Part shown: positions 8,193-14,067 of the stretch, one piece after another
Layout of the letters: each line of letters opens with the position of its first letter
Position numbering within the stretch: position 1 is the stretch's first letter
From: a virus
DNA: 24,011 bases
Virus record (IMG/VR): IMGVR_UViG_3300023179_000508
Span: 1-24,011 of that record
Direction: 5' to 3' (one strand)
Made by a program: the position numbers and the translations under genes
The notes under the pieces: model-generated
Told to the model about the DNA's origin: nothing
Databases searched by the model: none
What the model saw: the letters and a program-made list of their open reading frames with translations, nothing else

Positions 8193-8495
8193 ATATCCTA
8201 TCTTGTGATGTTGTATCTTATCTTCAACATTTAATAAAGGTCTAATATCCGTCATGTGTTTAAGGACTACTTTGGTTATGCCTTGCTCACATACAGAACA
8301 AACTAATACTAAACATTCTGTCGTTGTGTAATCTTTTCTCCAACCTAAATGAATTAATTTATCCCAAAACAATTCTTCGGTATATGGAATTACACTCAAT
8401 TCTTCTTGGTAATAATGTTTATATTGGTTTTGTTTGTGTTTTATATATCCTTGATTTAAATTGTCATAGCGATTTGTAAATTGTCTACCATTCAT
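8160..8495 (-). CDS. hypothetical protein with a CxxC, 111 aa
   Basis: It is a soluble basic protein rich in Tyr, His and Gln in its first third (NQYKHYYQEE), with VLVCSVCEQG in the middle, perhaps a metal-binding knuckle, then a repeat-derived Ala/Lys tail. It is the last gene of the leftward block and converges on the adenosyltransferase gene. The 84-base gap between them has only a weak TGTTAA...TTAACA hairpin. No family is recognised. Confidence 0.55.
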   Translation of the reverse strand: MNGRQFTNRYDNLNQGYIKHKQNQYKHYYQEELSVIPYTEELFWDKLIHLGWRKDYTTTECLVLVCSVCEQGITKVVLKHMTDIRPLLNVEDKIQHHKIGYCKAIAKQSKA

Positions 8496-8514
8496 GTTCG
8501 CCCCTTACTAACTG

Positions 8515-8546
8515 ACTAACTTCTCCTGGTTGCCAGGTAAGTTAGT
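8515..8546. promoter_or_regulatory. ACTAACTT/AAGTTAGT hairpin upstream of the 111-aa gene
   Basis: An 8-bp outer stem (ACTAACTT with AAGTTAGT) and a 5-bp inner stem (CCTGG with CCAGG, loop TTG) lie 20 bases before the minus-strand ATG. The same outer arms recur at 10712-10742. It has no U tract, so it is more likely an operator or an RNA structure than a terminator. Confidence 0.5.
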
Positions 8547-8554
8547 TCTGAGAT

Positions 8555-8578
8555 AGCCCCACCATTTCTGATGGGGCT
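8555..8578 (-). terminator. possible weak terminator hairpin after the lysozyme-like gene
   Basis: AGCCCCA pairs with TGGGGCT, 47-70 bases downstream of the lysozyme-like stop on the minus strand. No T-run follows on either strand, so termination is uncertain. Confidence 0.3.
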
Positions 8579-8582
8579 TCTC

Positions 8583-8638
8583 CTATTGCTTTGCTTTCTT
8601 ATGCTTCTGCTATGGCTTCTGCTATTACTTTGACTTCT
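8583..8638. repeat. hexanucleotide TGCTTC/TGCTAT tract beyond the lysozyme-like stop codon
   Basis: On the minus strand this reads as AGCAGA/AAGCCA units directly after the stop. In another frame it would encode VIAEAIAEA. It is a second copy of the tract type at 8144-8192, lying mostly outside coding sequence. Confidence 0.65.
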
Positions 8639-9221
8639 TGATTGGGAACTGCTCCATTAACTGTTTAGTCTTTGGAGTAAGTCCATGCCAAGAACTCCAA
8701 TCTTCACCACCCCTACTCATGTAGTAAGCGATACTGGCATTAACCACAGGATTAAGAAGTTCGGCATTATTTTCTAAACCAAACTTTTCTCTACGATCTT
8801 CACCTAACTCCCCAATCATGTTTATTTGAAACATGCCCCAAGAGTTATCACCTGTTTCTGTATTTGGGTTGTGAGCGAGTGGTCGCCCATTACTTTCTTT
8901 TTTAGCAACTGCCCATGCTTCTTGAAGGTCTTTGCCTTTGAAGCCAACGGCACTAAGCAATTCGACTAATTGAGTATCAGTCAAAGAATGAGCATTCTCA
9001 TACTTTTGTAAAATTGCTTCTTTATTTGCTTCCTTAACTATCTGTGCTTCGGCTCTAGTTGGTGCTATGGCATCTGTTGTAGTTGCTACTCCAAATGCTA
9101 CGGCTAAGGTCGAAATCGACCCACCAAGTATTAAAGCCTTTATTCTTGCTTGTGCTTTTGCTGATGCTTTGACTATTGCCTTCGGCATCTGCTCGGCTCT
9201 TATTCTTGCGTTTGTTTTCAT
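8625..9221 (-). CDS. exported lysozyme/transglycosylase-like protein
   Basis: It likely cleaves the peptidoglycan glycan strand. The 198-aa protein has a basic N-terminus, a hydrophobic segment (residues 29-47) acting as signal or anchor, and a lysozyme-like domain. Landmarks are the probable catalytic E109 in VAKKESNGRP, GDNSWGMFQINM (124-135) and NPVVNASIAYYMS, followed by the usual WSSWHG. The ATG at 9221 is preferred because GGAG sits five bases upstream; ATG 9224 and GTG 9227 crowd or overlap that site. The integrase stop is three bases before this ATG. The N-terminal KAIVKASAKAQARIKA comes from the local hexanucleotide repeat. It could be a virion-associated or secreted enzyme, or a superinfection factor. 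Confidence 0.8.
   Translation of the reverse strand: MKTNARIRAEQMPKAIVKASAKAQARIKALILGGSISTLAVAFGVATTTDAIAPTRAEAQIVKEANKEAILQKYENAHSLTDTQLVELLSAVGFKGKDLQEAWAVAKKESNGRPLAHNPNTETGDNSWGMFQINMIGELGEDRREKFGLENNAELLNPVVNASIAYYMSRGGEDWSSWHGLTPKTKQLMEQFPIKKSK
9145..9210. repeat. hexanucleotide tract inside the 5' end of the lysozyme-like gene
   Basis: Degenerate TGCTTT/TGATGC units encode the Ala/Lys-rich region before the hydrophobic segment. This is the third of four such tracts within 1.5 kb. Confidence 0.55.
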
Positions 9222-9223
9222 CA

Positions 9224-10561
9224 TCACTCCAAGTAGTCGTTGGCACTTTCAGATGCCTTTGACTGGTGTGAACGAAGGCGGTGTAAATACCGCTCTGTCG
9301 TCTTGATCGATTGATGTCCTAGTCGCTCTTTTACTTCATGGACATCTACGCCGTTCTTTAACAACTGCGTAGCGTTGGCATGTCGTAAATCGTGAGTTCT
9401 AGGAAACCAGCCGATTGCGGACTTGTCTATTGCTTTGTTCCAAGTTGTTCTCCATACATCACGAGGCATGTGGCTCATATTGTTGATGAAACTCCTTTGC
9501 TTATGCTTTTGCTGGTGCTTCTGCTTTGCCTTACGGCTTTGGCTTCTTACCTGCTCTGCTTCTGCTAGTGCTTCTGCTTGGGCTTTGGCTTTGCGGTAGT
9601 TTGCTACTGCTTGCCTACACCCTTCGCATCTACAACCCCCATGTGTATAGGAGTAAAGAGTTCCATGCTGGAACTGTTTTCCGCCTTTCTCGAATGGTCG
9701 AGAGGGCTTGGTGCTTCGTGAACCTTTAAGTTTACTATCCGTCAAGAGGATTGTTCTTGGAAACATGAGGTCATCTTTTGCTATGCCTTTTGCTAGGACA
9801 TACGCTTTTAATTGCTGTAATAGGGCTTTTCCTATTACTACGCTTCTCTTATGACCTGATTTTGTGGCATCTACTACCAAGAACCTAGTGCCATTGTTGT
9901 AATTGCTTCCAAGATCACTAACTCGTCTTTGAATAAATACTTCGCCAGTTTTGAAATTAATGTCTTTTGCTCTTACTTCCGTTGCTTCACCAAATCGACA
10001 CCCACTTGCTACTAGAAATTGGGCGAATAATTTAGTTCCTTGTGTCGGTAAATGCTTAATGATCTCCTTAAACTCATCAGGGGCTAGGAGATTAGAAATA
10101 TCGGCATGGTTGACCTTGATCTTAATTCCATGTGTCGGATTGCTCTCCAGTTGACCTGAACTAACTAACTTGGAAAACATAGAGCCAAGAGAAGCCTTCA
10201 CCTGATTTAAGGTGGCAGGTCTAACTCCCGATAGTTTTAGATCATCAATTAACTTAACTAGGTCTGAAGGCTTTAGAGAAGTTAGTTCTCGATCTCCGAT
10301 AACTGGAATTACAAACCTAGTTAAAACCGATTTATAGCCCTTCTTTGTAATCGGCATGAGATCAGACACCGCCAGCCATTGATCTATAAAATCAACCACC
10401 CTTAAATTAGCCTTTGAAGGGGGTTTTAAGCCATGTTTCTCGGCTTGTATGGCATGATACAAGGCTTCGGTTTCATTAGCCCATGTGCCAGCCGATAAAC
10501 GCCTATTTTGAAGCCTGTAATAGCCTGTAAATCTGCCGTTGCGCTTAATCACATACGCCAT
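9224..10561 (-). CDS. int: tyrosine recombinase (integrase) with a Cys-rich insertion
   Basis: It is a site-specific recombinase for integration of the element. The N-terminal arm-binding region (1-50) and SAM-like core-binding domain (about 55-145) precede a catalytic domain with R189 (GCRFGEA), K234 (TKSGHKR), H390-x2-R393 (HDLRH), H416 (LGHQ) and nucleophile Y425. All six residues are present, so it should be active. At 445 aa it is longer than typical because residues about 285-360 are inserted. This insertion is an HGTLYSYTHGGCRCEGC motif (H299, C310, C312, C315) followed by an Ala/Lys/Gln coil made of the local hexanucleotide repeat. An AGGGGGGA ribosome site lies just upstream of the ATG. 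Confidence 0.93.
   Translation of the reverse strand: MAYVIKRNGRFTGYYRLQNRRLSAGTWANETEALYHAIQAEKHGLKPPSKANLRVVDFIDQWLAVSDLMPITKKGYKSVLTRFVIPVIGDRELTSLKPSDLVKLIDDLKLSGVRPATLNQVKASLGSMFSKLVSSGQLESNPTHGIKIKVNHADISNLLAPDEFKEIIKHLPTQGTKLFAQFLVASGCRFGEATEVRAKDINFKTGEVFIQRRVSDLGSNYNNGTRFLVVDATKSGHKRSVVIGKALLQQLKAYVLAKGIAKDDLMFPRTILLTDSKLKGSRSTKPSRPFEKGGKQFQHGTLYSYTHGGCRCEGCRQAVANYRKAKAQAEALAEAEQVRSQSRKAKQKHQQKHKQRSFINNMSHMPRDVWRTTWNKAIDKSAIGWFPRTHDLRHANATQLLKNGVDVHEVKERLGHQSIKTTERYLHRLRSHQSKASESANDYLE
9487..9602. repeat. hexanucleotide tract inside the integrase insertion
   Basis: A run of TGCTTN/CTGCTA units, the longest of the four tracts, encodes residues 321-356 of the integrase (AKAQAEALAEAEQV and a KQKHQQKHKQ tail). 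Confidence 0.65.
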
Positions 10562-10571
10562 AAGTTCCCCC

Positions 10572-10624
10572 CTACTGGCGAGTAATGACCCTTCTACTGG
10601 TGAGTAATACTACTGGTCAGTAGG
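10572..10624. repeat. three CTACTGG direct repeats upstream of the integrase (candidate arm sites)
   Basis: CTACTGGCGAGTAAT (10572), CTACTGGTGAGTAAT (10594) and CTACTGGTCAGTAGG (10610) are spaced 22 and 16 bases apart, just before the integrase gene. The third is also a palindrome (CTACTG-GT-CAGTAG). They fit arm-type recombinase or Xis sites, or operators for the integrase promoter. I could not find an attachment core. Confidence 0.55.
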
Positions 10625-10633
10625 TTCTTAGGC

Positions 10634-10670
10634 AAAAAATAAGCCCCTAACCCGAACTGGGCTAGGGGCT
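10634..10670 (-). terminator. strong intrinsic terminator of the long leftward operon
   Basis: On the minus strand, AGCCCCTAGCCC pairs with GGGTTAGGGGCT as a continuous 12-bp helix if one G-U pair is allowed. The loop is five bases and the helix is followed directly by TATTTTTT. On the plus strand the same position is an A-C mismatch with no T-run, so the element is directional. It separates the operon starting near 18933 from the integrase gene. Confidence 0.85.
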
Positions 10671-10711
10671 ATACATACGGAACTTGGCAACTTGGGGCTT
10701 ATGTGATTTGG

Positions 10712-10742
10712 ACTAACTTGGTGGAACACCAGATAAGTTAGT
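10712..10742. promoter_or_regulatory. ACTAACTT hairpin containing a GAA-centred dyad
   Basis: The outer arms ACTAACTT/AAGTTAGT are identical to those at 8515-8546. Inside is TGGTG-GAA-CACCA, a dyad also seen in variant form at 19957 and 20169. It is directly followed by TAGTTATTGAGCG, which recurs at 20181. It is probably an operator or a recombination/replication protein site. Confidence 0.5.
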
Positions 10743-10753
10743 TATTGAGCGTG

Positions 10754-10786
10754 AACTAACTTTTCTGGAATTAAATAAAGTTAGTT
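10754..10786. repeat. AACTAACTTT / AAAGTTAGTT inverted repeat after the 182-aa gene
   Basis: A 10-bp perfect inverted repeat with a 13-base spacer lies three bases beyond the stop of the minus-strand gene. It belongs to the same AACTAACT family as the elements at 8515, 10712 and 19685-19776. There is no T-run. Confidence 0.5.
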
Positions 10787-10788
10787 GA

Positions 10789-11337
10789 TTACCAACTGGC
10801 ACGATACATAAACTCTAAATCGTTAGATTGCTCTAACAAGGTAGTAATTAGATCAACTGTATATTCAAGTTGGTAATAGTAATAATCAGTTAAATCATTA
10901 CCACCAAAGAAAAATCCTTCAACTGGTGGAAGTGGATTTTCAAAAGTTTCAGGAGTTAATTCAGTTTCTAAATTGTTTAAGTAATCGCATAATTGATAAA
11001 AAACTTTTGAGTTTTCAATCTTATATTCACGATCAGGATTAGCCAAAGCCTTAATACAATCATTACGCAAAGTTTCTAATTGCTCTCTGCTTAGATGTAT
11101 TTCTTGGCACTCATCAACACCACTAGCAATAGTGTTTATGAACCAGCCATGAATAGCGTTTGCTTTGCGCCAATAACCAACTAATTGTTTAACAAGAATG
11201 TTTGCAAAATCAGGAGTTGGTAATTTTTCAAATCCTGCAATTTGTTTAATTTCATTAAACATATTTGGGTGTTCTTTATTAAAAGTATCTGATGAACTCA
11301 CATACTTTTCTGCATACAAATACATATCTAAACCCAT
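10789..11337 (-). CDS. conserved phage/plasmid protein of the MGLDMYL family, 182 aa
   Basis: The N-terminal MGLDMYLYAEKYV, the central GYWRKANAIHGWF and the GFFFGGND stretch followed by a Tyr run and a C-terminal FMYRASW mark a family that, from memory, is widespread in phages and plasmids and still uncharacterised. It is acidic and soluble. Its ATG overlaps the upstream stop by one base. It is the last gene before the hairpins and terminator that close the operon. Confidence 0.7.
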   Translation of the reverse strand: MGLDMYLYAEKYVSSSDTFNKEHPNMFNEIKQIAGFEKLPTPDFANILVKQLVGYWRKANAIHGWFINTIASGVDECQEIHLSREQLETLRNDCIKALANPDREYKIENSKVFYQLCDYLNNLETELTPETFENPLPPVEGFFFGGNDLTDYYYYQLEYTVDLITTLLEQSNDLEFMYRASW

Positions 11338-11498
11338 TAATTAATCTCCCTTACAATATCAATCGCAACATTAATAGCGTTAATAGCACCTATGTAGGTT
11401 GCGTAATCTGAATTGCCGTCTGCTGTTGAACTATTTTGTTCTAGTTCCCACAACTGGCGTAGGTTTAACATTTCAGTAATTGCTTGATCTTTATTCAC
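11337..11498 (-). CDS. small hypothetical protein, 53 aa
   Basis: The GTG start overlaps the upstream HTH gene by eight bases, with GGAG seven bases before it. The stop overlaps the next ATG by one base. The peptide is helical and acidic (ITEMLNLRQLWELEQN, then YIGAINAINVAIDIVREIN). The two coupled junctions support coding. Function is unknown. Confidence 0.6.
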   Translation of the reverse strand: MNKDQAITEMLNLRQLWELEQNSSTADGNSDYATYIGAINAINVAIDIVREIN

Positions 11499-11679
11499 TT
11501 TTAATCTCCATTTCTCTTTGTGATGCCCACTCTTTTATTGTTTCTGTTTTCCAAACTGGTGTTCTCCCCATGTATTTGTCGGGTTTGGGAAGGGTGTTGC
11601 GACTTAGATAACTGTGTAGAGTTTCCACTTTTAATCCAGTTATCTTTGCTATATCTGTATTTGTTAGCCATTCGCTCAT
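11491..11679 (-). CDS. AlpA/MerR-type HTH protein, possible excisionase
   Basis: The 62-aa protein is a single winged-HTH of the kind found in AlpA and phage Xis proteins: WLTNTDIAKITG, then TLHSYLSRNTLPKPD, GRTPVWKTETIKEW. The family binds DNA at att sites or promoters. With an integrase in the same element, a recombination directionality factor is the natural guess, though it could simply be a regulator. It overlaps the upstream gene by four bases. Confidence 0.75.
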   Translation of the reverse strand: MSEWLTNTDIAKITGLKVETLHSYLSRNTLPKPDKYMGRTPVWKTETIKEWASQREMEIKSE

Positions 11680-12164
11680 ATTTTTTTCTTAACTTTCTTT
11701 GATTTTTTGAGTTTAGTTTCATTAGGTTTAGTTCCCCACTTTGTAGTTTTAGTTTCCGTATTAGCCCATAGATAAGGTAAATCTACTGGCACATTAAACT
11801 GATAATAAGTATTATCTTTACGATTTAGATTACTTTGATGCGAGTTATGAAGTTCTAAATTACCAAACCAAAAAGGTAATCCAGTATCAGGAAAGGTTGG
11901 GTGTATTGCTACAAAACTTGGCAACAAAGTATCTTTGTAGCCACGATCAATCCATTCTTGGCAGATTGCAATTCCGTATTCACACAAAGCCTTCTCATGC
12001 CCACGCCACATATTTGTAGCAGGGTGATTACGCCAGCCCTTACTAATTCCCATTAAGGCTCTAAGTATTTGCCACGCTTCAACTCGTTGCTTACCTAATC
12101 TCCTGTAATCAAGAGCCTTAGCAGATTTAACAAAATCAGGGTAAGGAATAAAAGTATTAACCAT
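11676..12164 (-). CDS. pyrimidine-dimer DNA glycosylase-like protein (Pyr_excise / MSMEG_6728 type)
   Basis: The N-terminus MVNTFIPYPDF, followed by AKALDYRRLGKQRVEAWQIL, and a later NHPATNMWRGHEKALCEY match the Pyr_excise-related family common in actinobacteria and their phages. The likely role is repair of UV-damaged DNA, which suits a surface-water virus. ATG 12164 is chosen over GTG 12173 because AGGAG sits eight bases upstream. The C-terminus is a lysine-rich tail (LKKSKKVKKKI) that may bind DNA. It overlaps whiB by eight bases. Confidence 0.75.
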   Translation of the reverse strand: MVNTFIPYPDFVKSAKALDYRRLGKQRVEAWQILRALMGISKGWRNHPATNMWRGHEKALCEYGIAICQEWIDRGYKDTLLPSFVAIHPTFPDTGLPFWFGNLELHNSHQSNLNRKDNTYYQFNVPVDLPYLWANTETKTTKWGTKPNETKLKKSKKVKKKI

Positions 12165-12480
12165 TGATACCACTCCTATATTGTTTTCTAATTAAACCTT
12201 TGCGTTCTAATTCAGTTAATCCACCCCATATTCCGTAATGGATTTTGTTAGTTAATGCGAAAGATAAACATTTAGTTTTAACTTCTTGATCGCAATTACT
12301 ACAAAGAGTTTTGGCTTTTGTAATACCAGCCGTATCAGTTGGATCAGGAAAAAAGATTTCAGGGTCAACTGTTTGGCATGGTGCATCATCAATATCTTGT
12401 GGCGTTGGCATATTTAATGGAATTGGTTTAACTACATTTCTTGCTTTAGTAAAAGATACTTGACCTTTAGGTTTAGTCAT
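12157..12480 (-). CDS. whiB: WhiB-family transcription regulator
   Basis: WhiB proteins are small Fe-S regulators that bind region 4 of the actinobacterial primary sigma factor. This 107-aa copy has four cysteines (C35, C60, C63, C71), the GIWGGLTELER turn and a basic C-terminus (RKGLIRKQYR). The spacing is CX2CX7C, whereas the usual pattern is CX2CX5C, so two residues are extra before the last Cys. ATG 12480 with AAGGA nine bases upstream is preferred over a TTG at 12516. It is a strong marker of an actinobacterial host. Confidence 0.9.
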   Translation of the reverse strand: MTKPKGQVSFTKARNVVKPIPLNMPTPQDIDDAPCQTVDPEIFFPDPTDTAGITKAKTLCSNCDQEVKTKCLSFALTNKIHYGIWGGLTELERKGLIRKQYRSGING

Positions 12481-12787
12481 TATTTTGGTTTCCTTCTTGT
12501 TTAATTGTTTGAACAAACTTATCCATGATTTCTACCAAATCATTTGGTTGTAAATTAGCAACTGTTAATAGTATTTCAATCATGTGTAATAAACCCCAAA
12601 CTAACATTTCAGGTTCTAAATCTTGTTCAGCAATCATTTGATTTAGATGTTCATTTGCTAAATGTTCTTTTATTTCTTGGGGCAAACTATCTTTACGAGT
12701 TTGATCAATCTTAAATCCACGAACTATTTTTACAAACTCGTTGGCAAAATTAATAGATTTAATTAAATCGGATTGCTCTTGGTTCAT
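12473..12787 (-). CDS. hypothetical helical protein, 104 aa
   Basis: It is acidic and almost entirely helical (ANEFVKIVRGFKID, MLVWGLLHMIEILLTVANL), with one short hydrophobic stretch that looks like a buried helix, not a membrane span. It overlaps whiB by eight bases and the upstream gene by four, so it is co-translated with both. No family is recognised. Confidence 0.6.
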   Translation of the reverse strand: MNQEQSDLIKSINFANEFVKIVRGFKIDQTRKDSLPQEIKEHLANEHLNQMIAEQDLEPEMLVWGLLHMIEILLTVANLQPNDLVEIMDKFVQTIKQEGNQNND

Positions 12788-12984
12788 TGGTTTTCTCCTG
12801 TTGTAAATAATTCGTTTAACTGATCATATTTAGGCAATCCATTATTGTTTTGATGTCCAGTATCGCTACCGCAATCTACGCATTGACCCAATACTGGAAC
12901 TTCACAACCACATTCACAATTACACATAGGTTCAGTATCGAATGTTTCATCAAATAAACTTTCATCAAGTAAATCATCAAACAT
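12784..12984 (-). CDS. acidic Cys-rich zinc-ribbon-like peptide, 66 aa
   Basis: An acidic start (MFDDLLDESLFDETFD) precedes a cluster of six cysteines reading CNCECGC and then CVDCG, probably one or two zinc sites. Phages of actinobacteria often carry such knuckles. The very acidic N-terminus could mimic nucleic acid or bind a protein partner. It overlaps its neighbours by four and eight bases. Confidence 0.6.
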   Translation of the reverse strand: MFDDLLDESLFDETFDTEPMCNCECGCEVPVLGQCVDCGSDTGHQNNNGLPKYDQLNELFTTGENQ

Positions 12985-13135
12985 TTTTATTCTCCTTTAA
13001 TTGATTTAGATATTCAATTTCTACTTTTCTAATCTGTATTCTTGAAGTTCCAAACATACGAGCAACTTCGGCAAGAGATCGTTGGTATTCAAATCTTTGT
13101 TGAATTATTTTTTCTTTTTTATTCTTATTGAACAT
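12977..13135 (-). CDS. sigma-70 region-4-like HTH peptide, 52 aa
   Basis: After a lysine-rich start, the peptide reads RSLAEVARMFGTSRIQIRKVEIEYLNQL in two overlapping parts (SLAEVARMFGTSRIQIR; KVEIEYLNQL). This is the order and spacing of sigma region 4 (sLeeVA..fgvsreRIRqIe...L..L). No other sigma domain is present, so it may compete for the -35 element or for WhiB or core RNA polymerase. Its ribosome site GGAGT (plus-strand 13141-13145) can be masked by the RNA element just upstream. Confidence 0.6.
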   Translation of the reverse strand: MFNKNKKEKIIQQRFEYQRSLAEVARMFGTSRIQIRKVEIEYLNQLKENKNV

Positions 13136-13294
13136 TTATTACTCCGTTTCTACTAGGAGTTGAGTAGGCGCAGATACGGCTCGTTTTATTATCCAAAGCA
13201 ATTTAAGGACATAAAAGTCTTGACCGCCCTTCACAAGTGAAAGGAGTGGGGAATGAAAGAACCCCGACAAATCTTGTGTTAACGCCTACCCAAC
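13136..13294 (-). ncRNA. structured leader RNA with possible Shine-Dalgarno switch
   Basis: On the transcribed minus strand, GTTGGGTAGGCG (13294-13283) pairs with CGCCTACTCAAC (13170-13159) as 12 continuous pairs including one G-U. Inside are a GGGG/CCCC hairpin, a CCTTTCAC/GTGAAGGG hairpin (one G-U) and two weaker hairpins. Right after the closing helix, ACTCC can pair with the GGAGT ribosome site of the sigma-4-like gene. It shares two bases with the closing helix, so the two folds compete. It resembles a riboswitch or thermosensor layout. I recognise no known family. Confidence 0.55.
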
Positions 13295-13303
13295 AATTTT
13301 AAG

Positions 13304-13480
13304 TTATCGAGAGAGTGATCTCTTTTGTGCTTCTACGCAGTTATAGCAGAACCAAAGAATGTCCTGAGAATAATTATCGGTAATTGTTTTACCATTCTCT
13401 CTAACACCCTGTTGACCGCATTGATCACAATTATCTAATTCGTGATCTTTAACTCGTCTAACTATTTCTACATAACCCAT
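13304..13480 (-). CDS. zinc-finger-like small protein, 58 aa
   Basis: Two knuckles, CDQCG (about residue 18) and CYNCV (about 45), are 24 residues apart and likely hold one zinc ion. The sequence between them (TDNYSQDILWF) suggests a small beta-hairpin domain. The ATG directly follows the upstream TAA and has AGGGGG ten bases before it. No family is recognised. Confidence 0.6.
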   Translation of the reverse strand: MGYVEIVRRVKDHELDNCDQCGQQGVRENGKTITDNYSQDILWFCYNCVEAQKRSLSR

Positions 13481-13639
13481 TTATTTACCCCCTAAATAAC
13501 ATTGATCAATAGTGCCAAAGCAATAGTGATCGTCAACCCAATTAATATGTGTTGCTAAATAATAAGTTCCAACTGCTAACGCACTCCAAAATAAAATGCG
13601 AATTGCAGTTCTAACTCGATAATAAGTCTTTGATTTCAT
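13481..13639 (-). CDS. small single-pass membrane protein, 52 aa
   Basis: A basic N-terminus (KSKTYYRVRTAIR) precedes a hydrophobic segment (ILFWSALAVGTYYLA), then a short tail with two cysteines (CFGTIDQC). The start overlaps the HNH stop by four bases (ATGA), and the stop abuts the next ATG. It could be a holin-like or superinfection-exclusion peptide, but nothing specific supports either. Confidence 0.55.
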   Translation of the reverse strand: MKSKTYYRVRTAIRILFWSALAVGTYYLATHINWVDDHYCFGTIDQCYLGGK

Positions 13640-14067
13640 AAACTATTCCTTTCCAAATAGATTTGATACTTCCAACTGTTTTGTTCTTTATGAGTTTTAA
13701 CTCGGTGGCATGATGAACACCTAACATCACACTTTGCGATCTCAGATTGAACTATCTCAATATCTTTGGTTTTACCGATAAAAGATTTGCCGATATTAAA
13801 ATGTTTATTACCCCTATGATCGAACTCCAGTTTTAATGGATTAGTTTCACCGCAATCAATACATGGATTACATAATAAATAATCAAAAATCCAATTCTTG
13901 ATATTTAATCGAGAGTTTTTATATTGATTGCGTTTGTATTCCGAAGCACAAGGTCGGCATTTGTAATAAATACCGCCCTTGTATCTTGGGTGATGTGTGA
14001 ATTGATCAATTAACTTTTCAATACCACACGCTCTACACAACTTAGTTAAGGTTGTGCTGGTATCCAC
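13636..14067 (-). CDS. HNH endonuclease
   Basis: The 143-aa protein has an N-terminal zinc pair (CRACG, CRPCAS) and a second set (CIDCG) leading to the HNH core: LEFDHRGNKHFNIG, then CDVRCSSCHRVKTH. The DH, the CxxCH and the surrounding cysteines form the beta-beta-alpha-metal fold. It may be a homing nuclease or a DNA-processing enzyme. It starts at GTG and overlaps the upstream gene by 22 bases, a longer overlap than usual here. The plus-strand gene at 20921 encodes a related nuclease. Confidence 0.85.
   Translation of the reverse strand: MDTSTTLTKLCRACGIEKLIDQFTHHPRYKGGIYYKCRPCASEYKRNQYKNSRLNIKNWIFDYLLCNPCIDCGETNPLKLEFDHRGNKHFNIGKSFIGKTKDIEIVQSEIAKCDVRCSSCHRVKTHKEQNSWKYQIYLERNSL

Noticed and set aside
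9067-9306. Plus-strand open frame of 79 codons opposite the lysozyme-like and integrase genes
   Set aside because: It is antisense to two well-supported genes and its Ala-rich content mirrors the repeat tract.
8144-9602. CRISPR array
   Set aside because: The repeats are short degenerate hexamers without spacers of fixed length.
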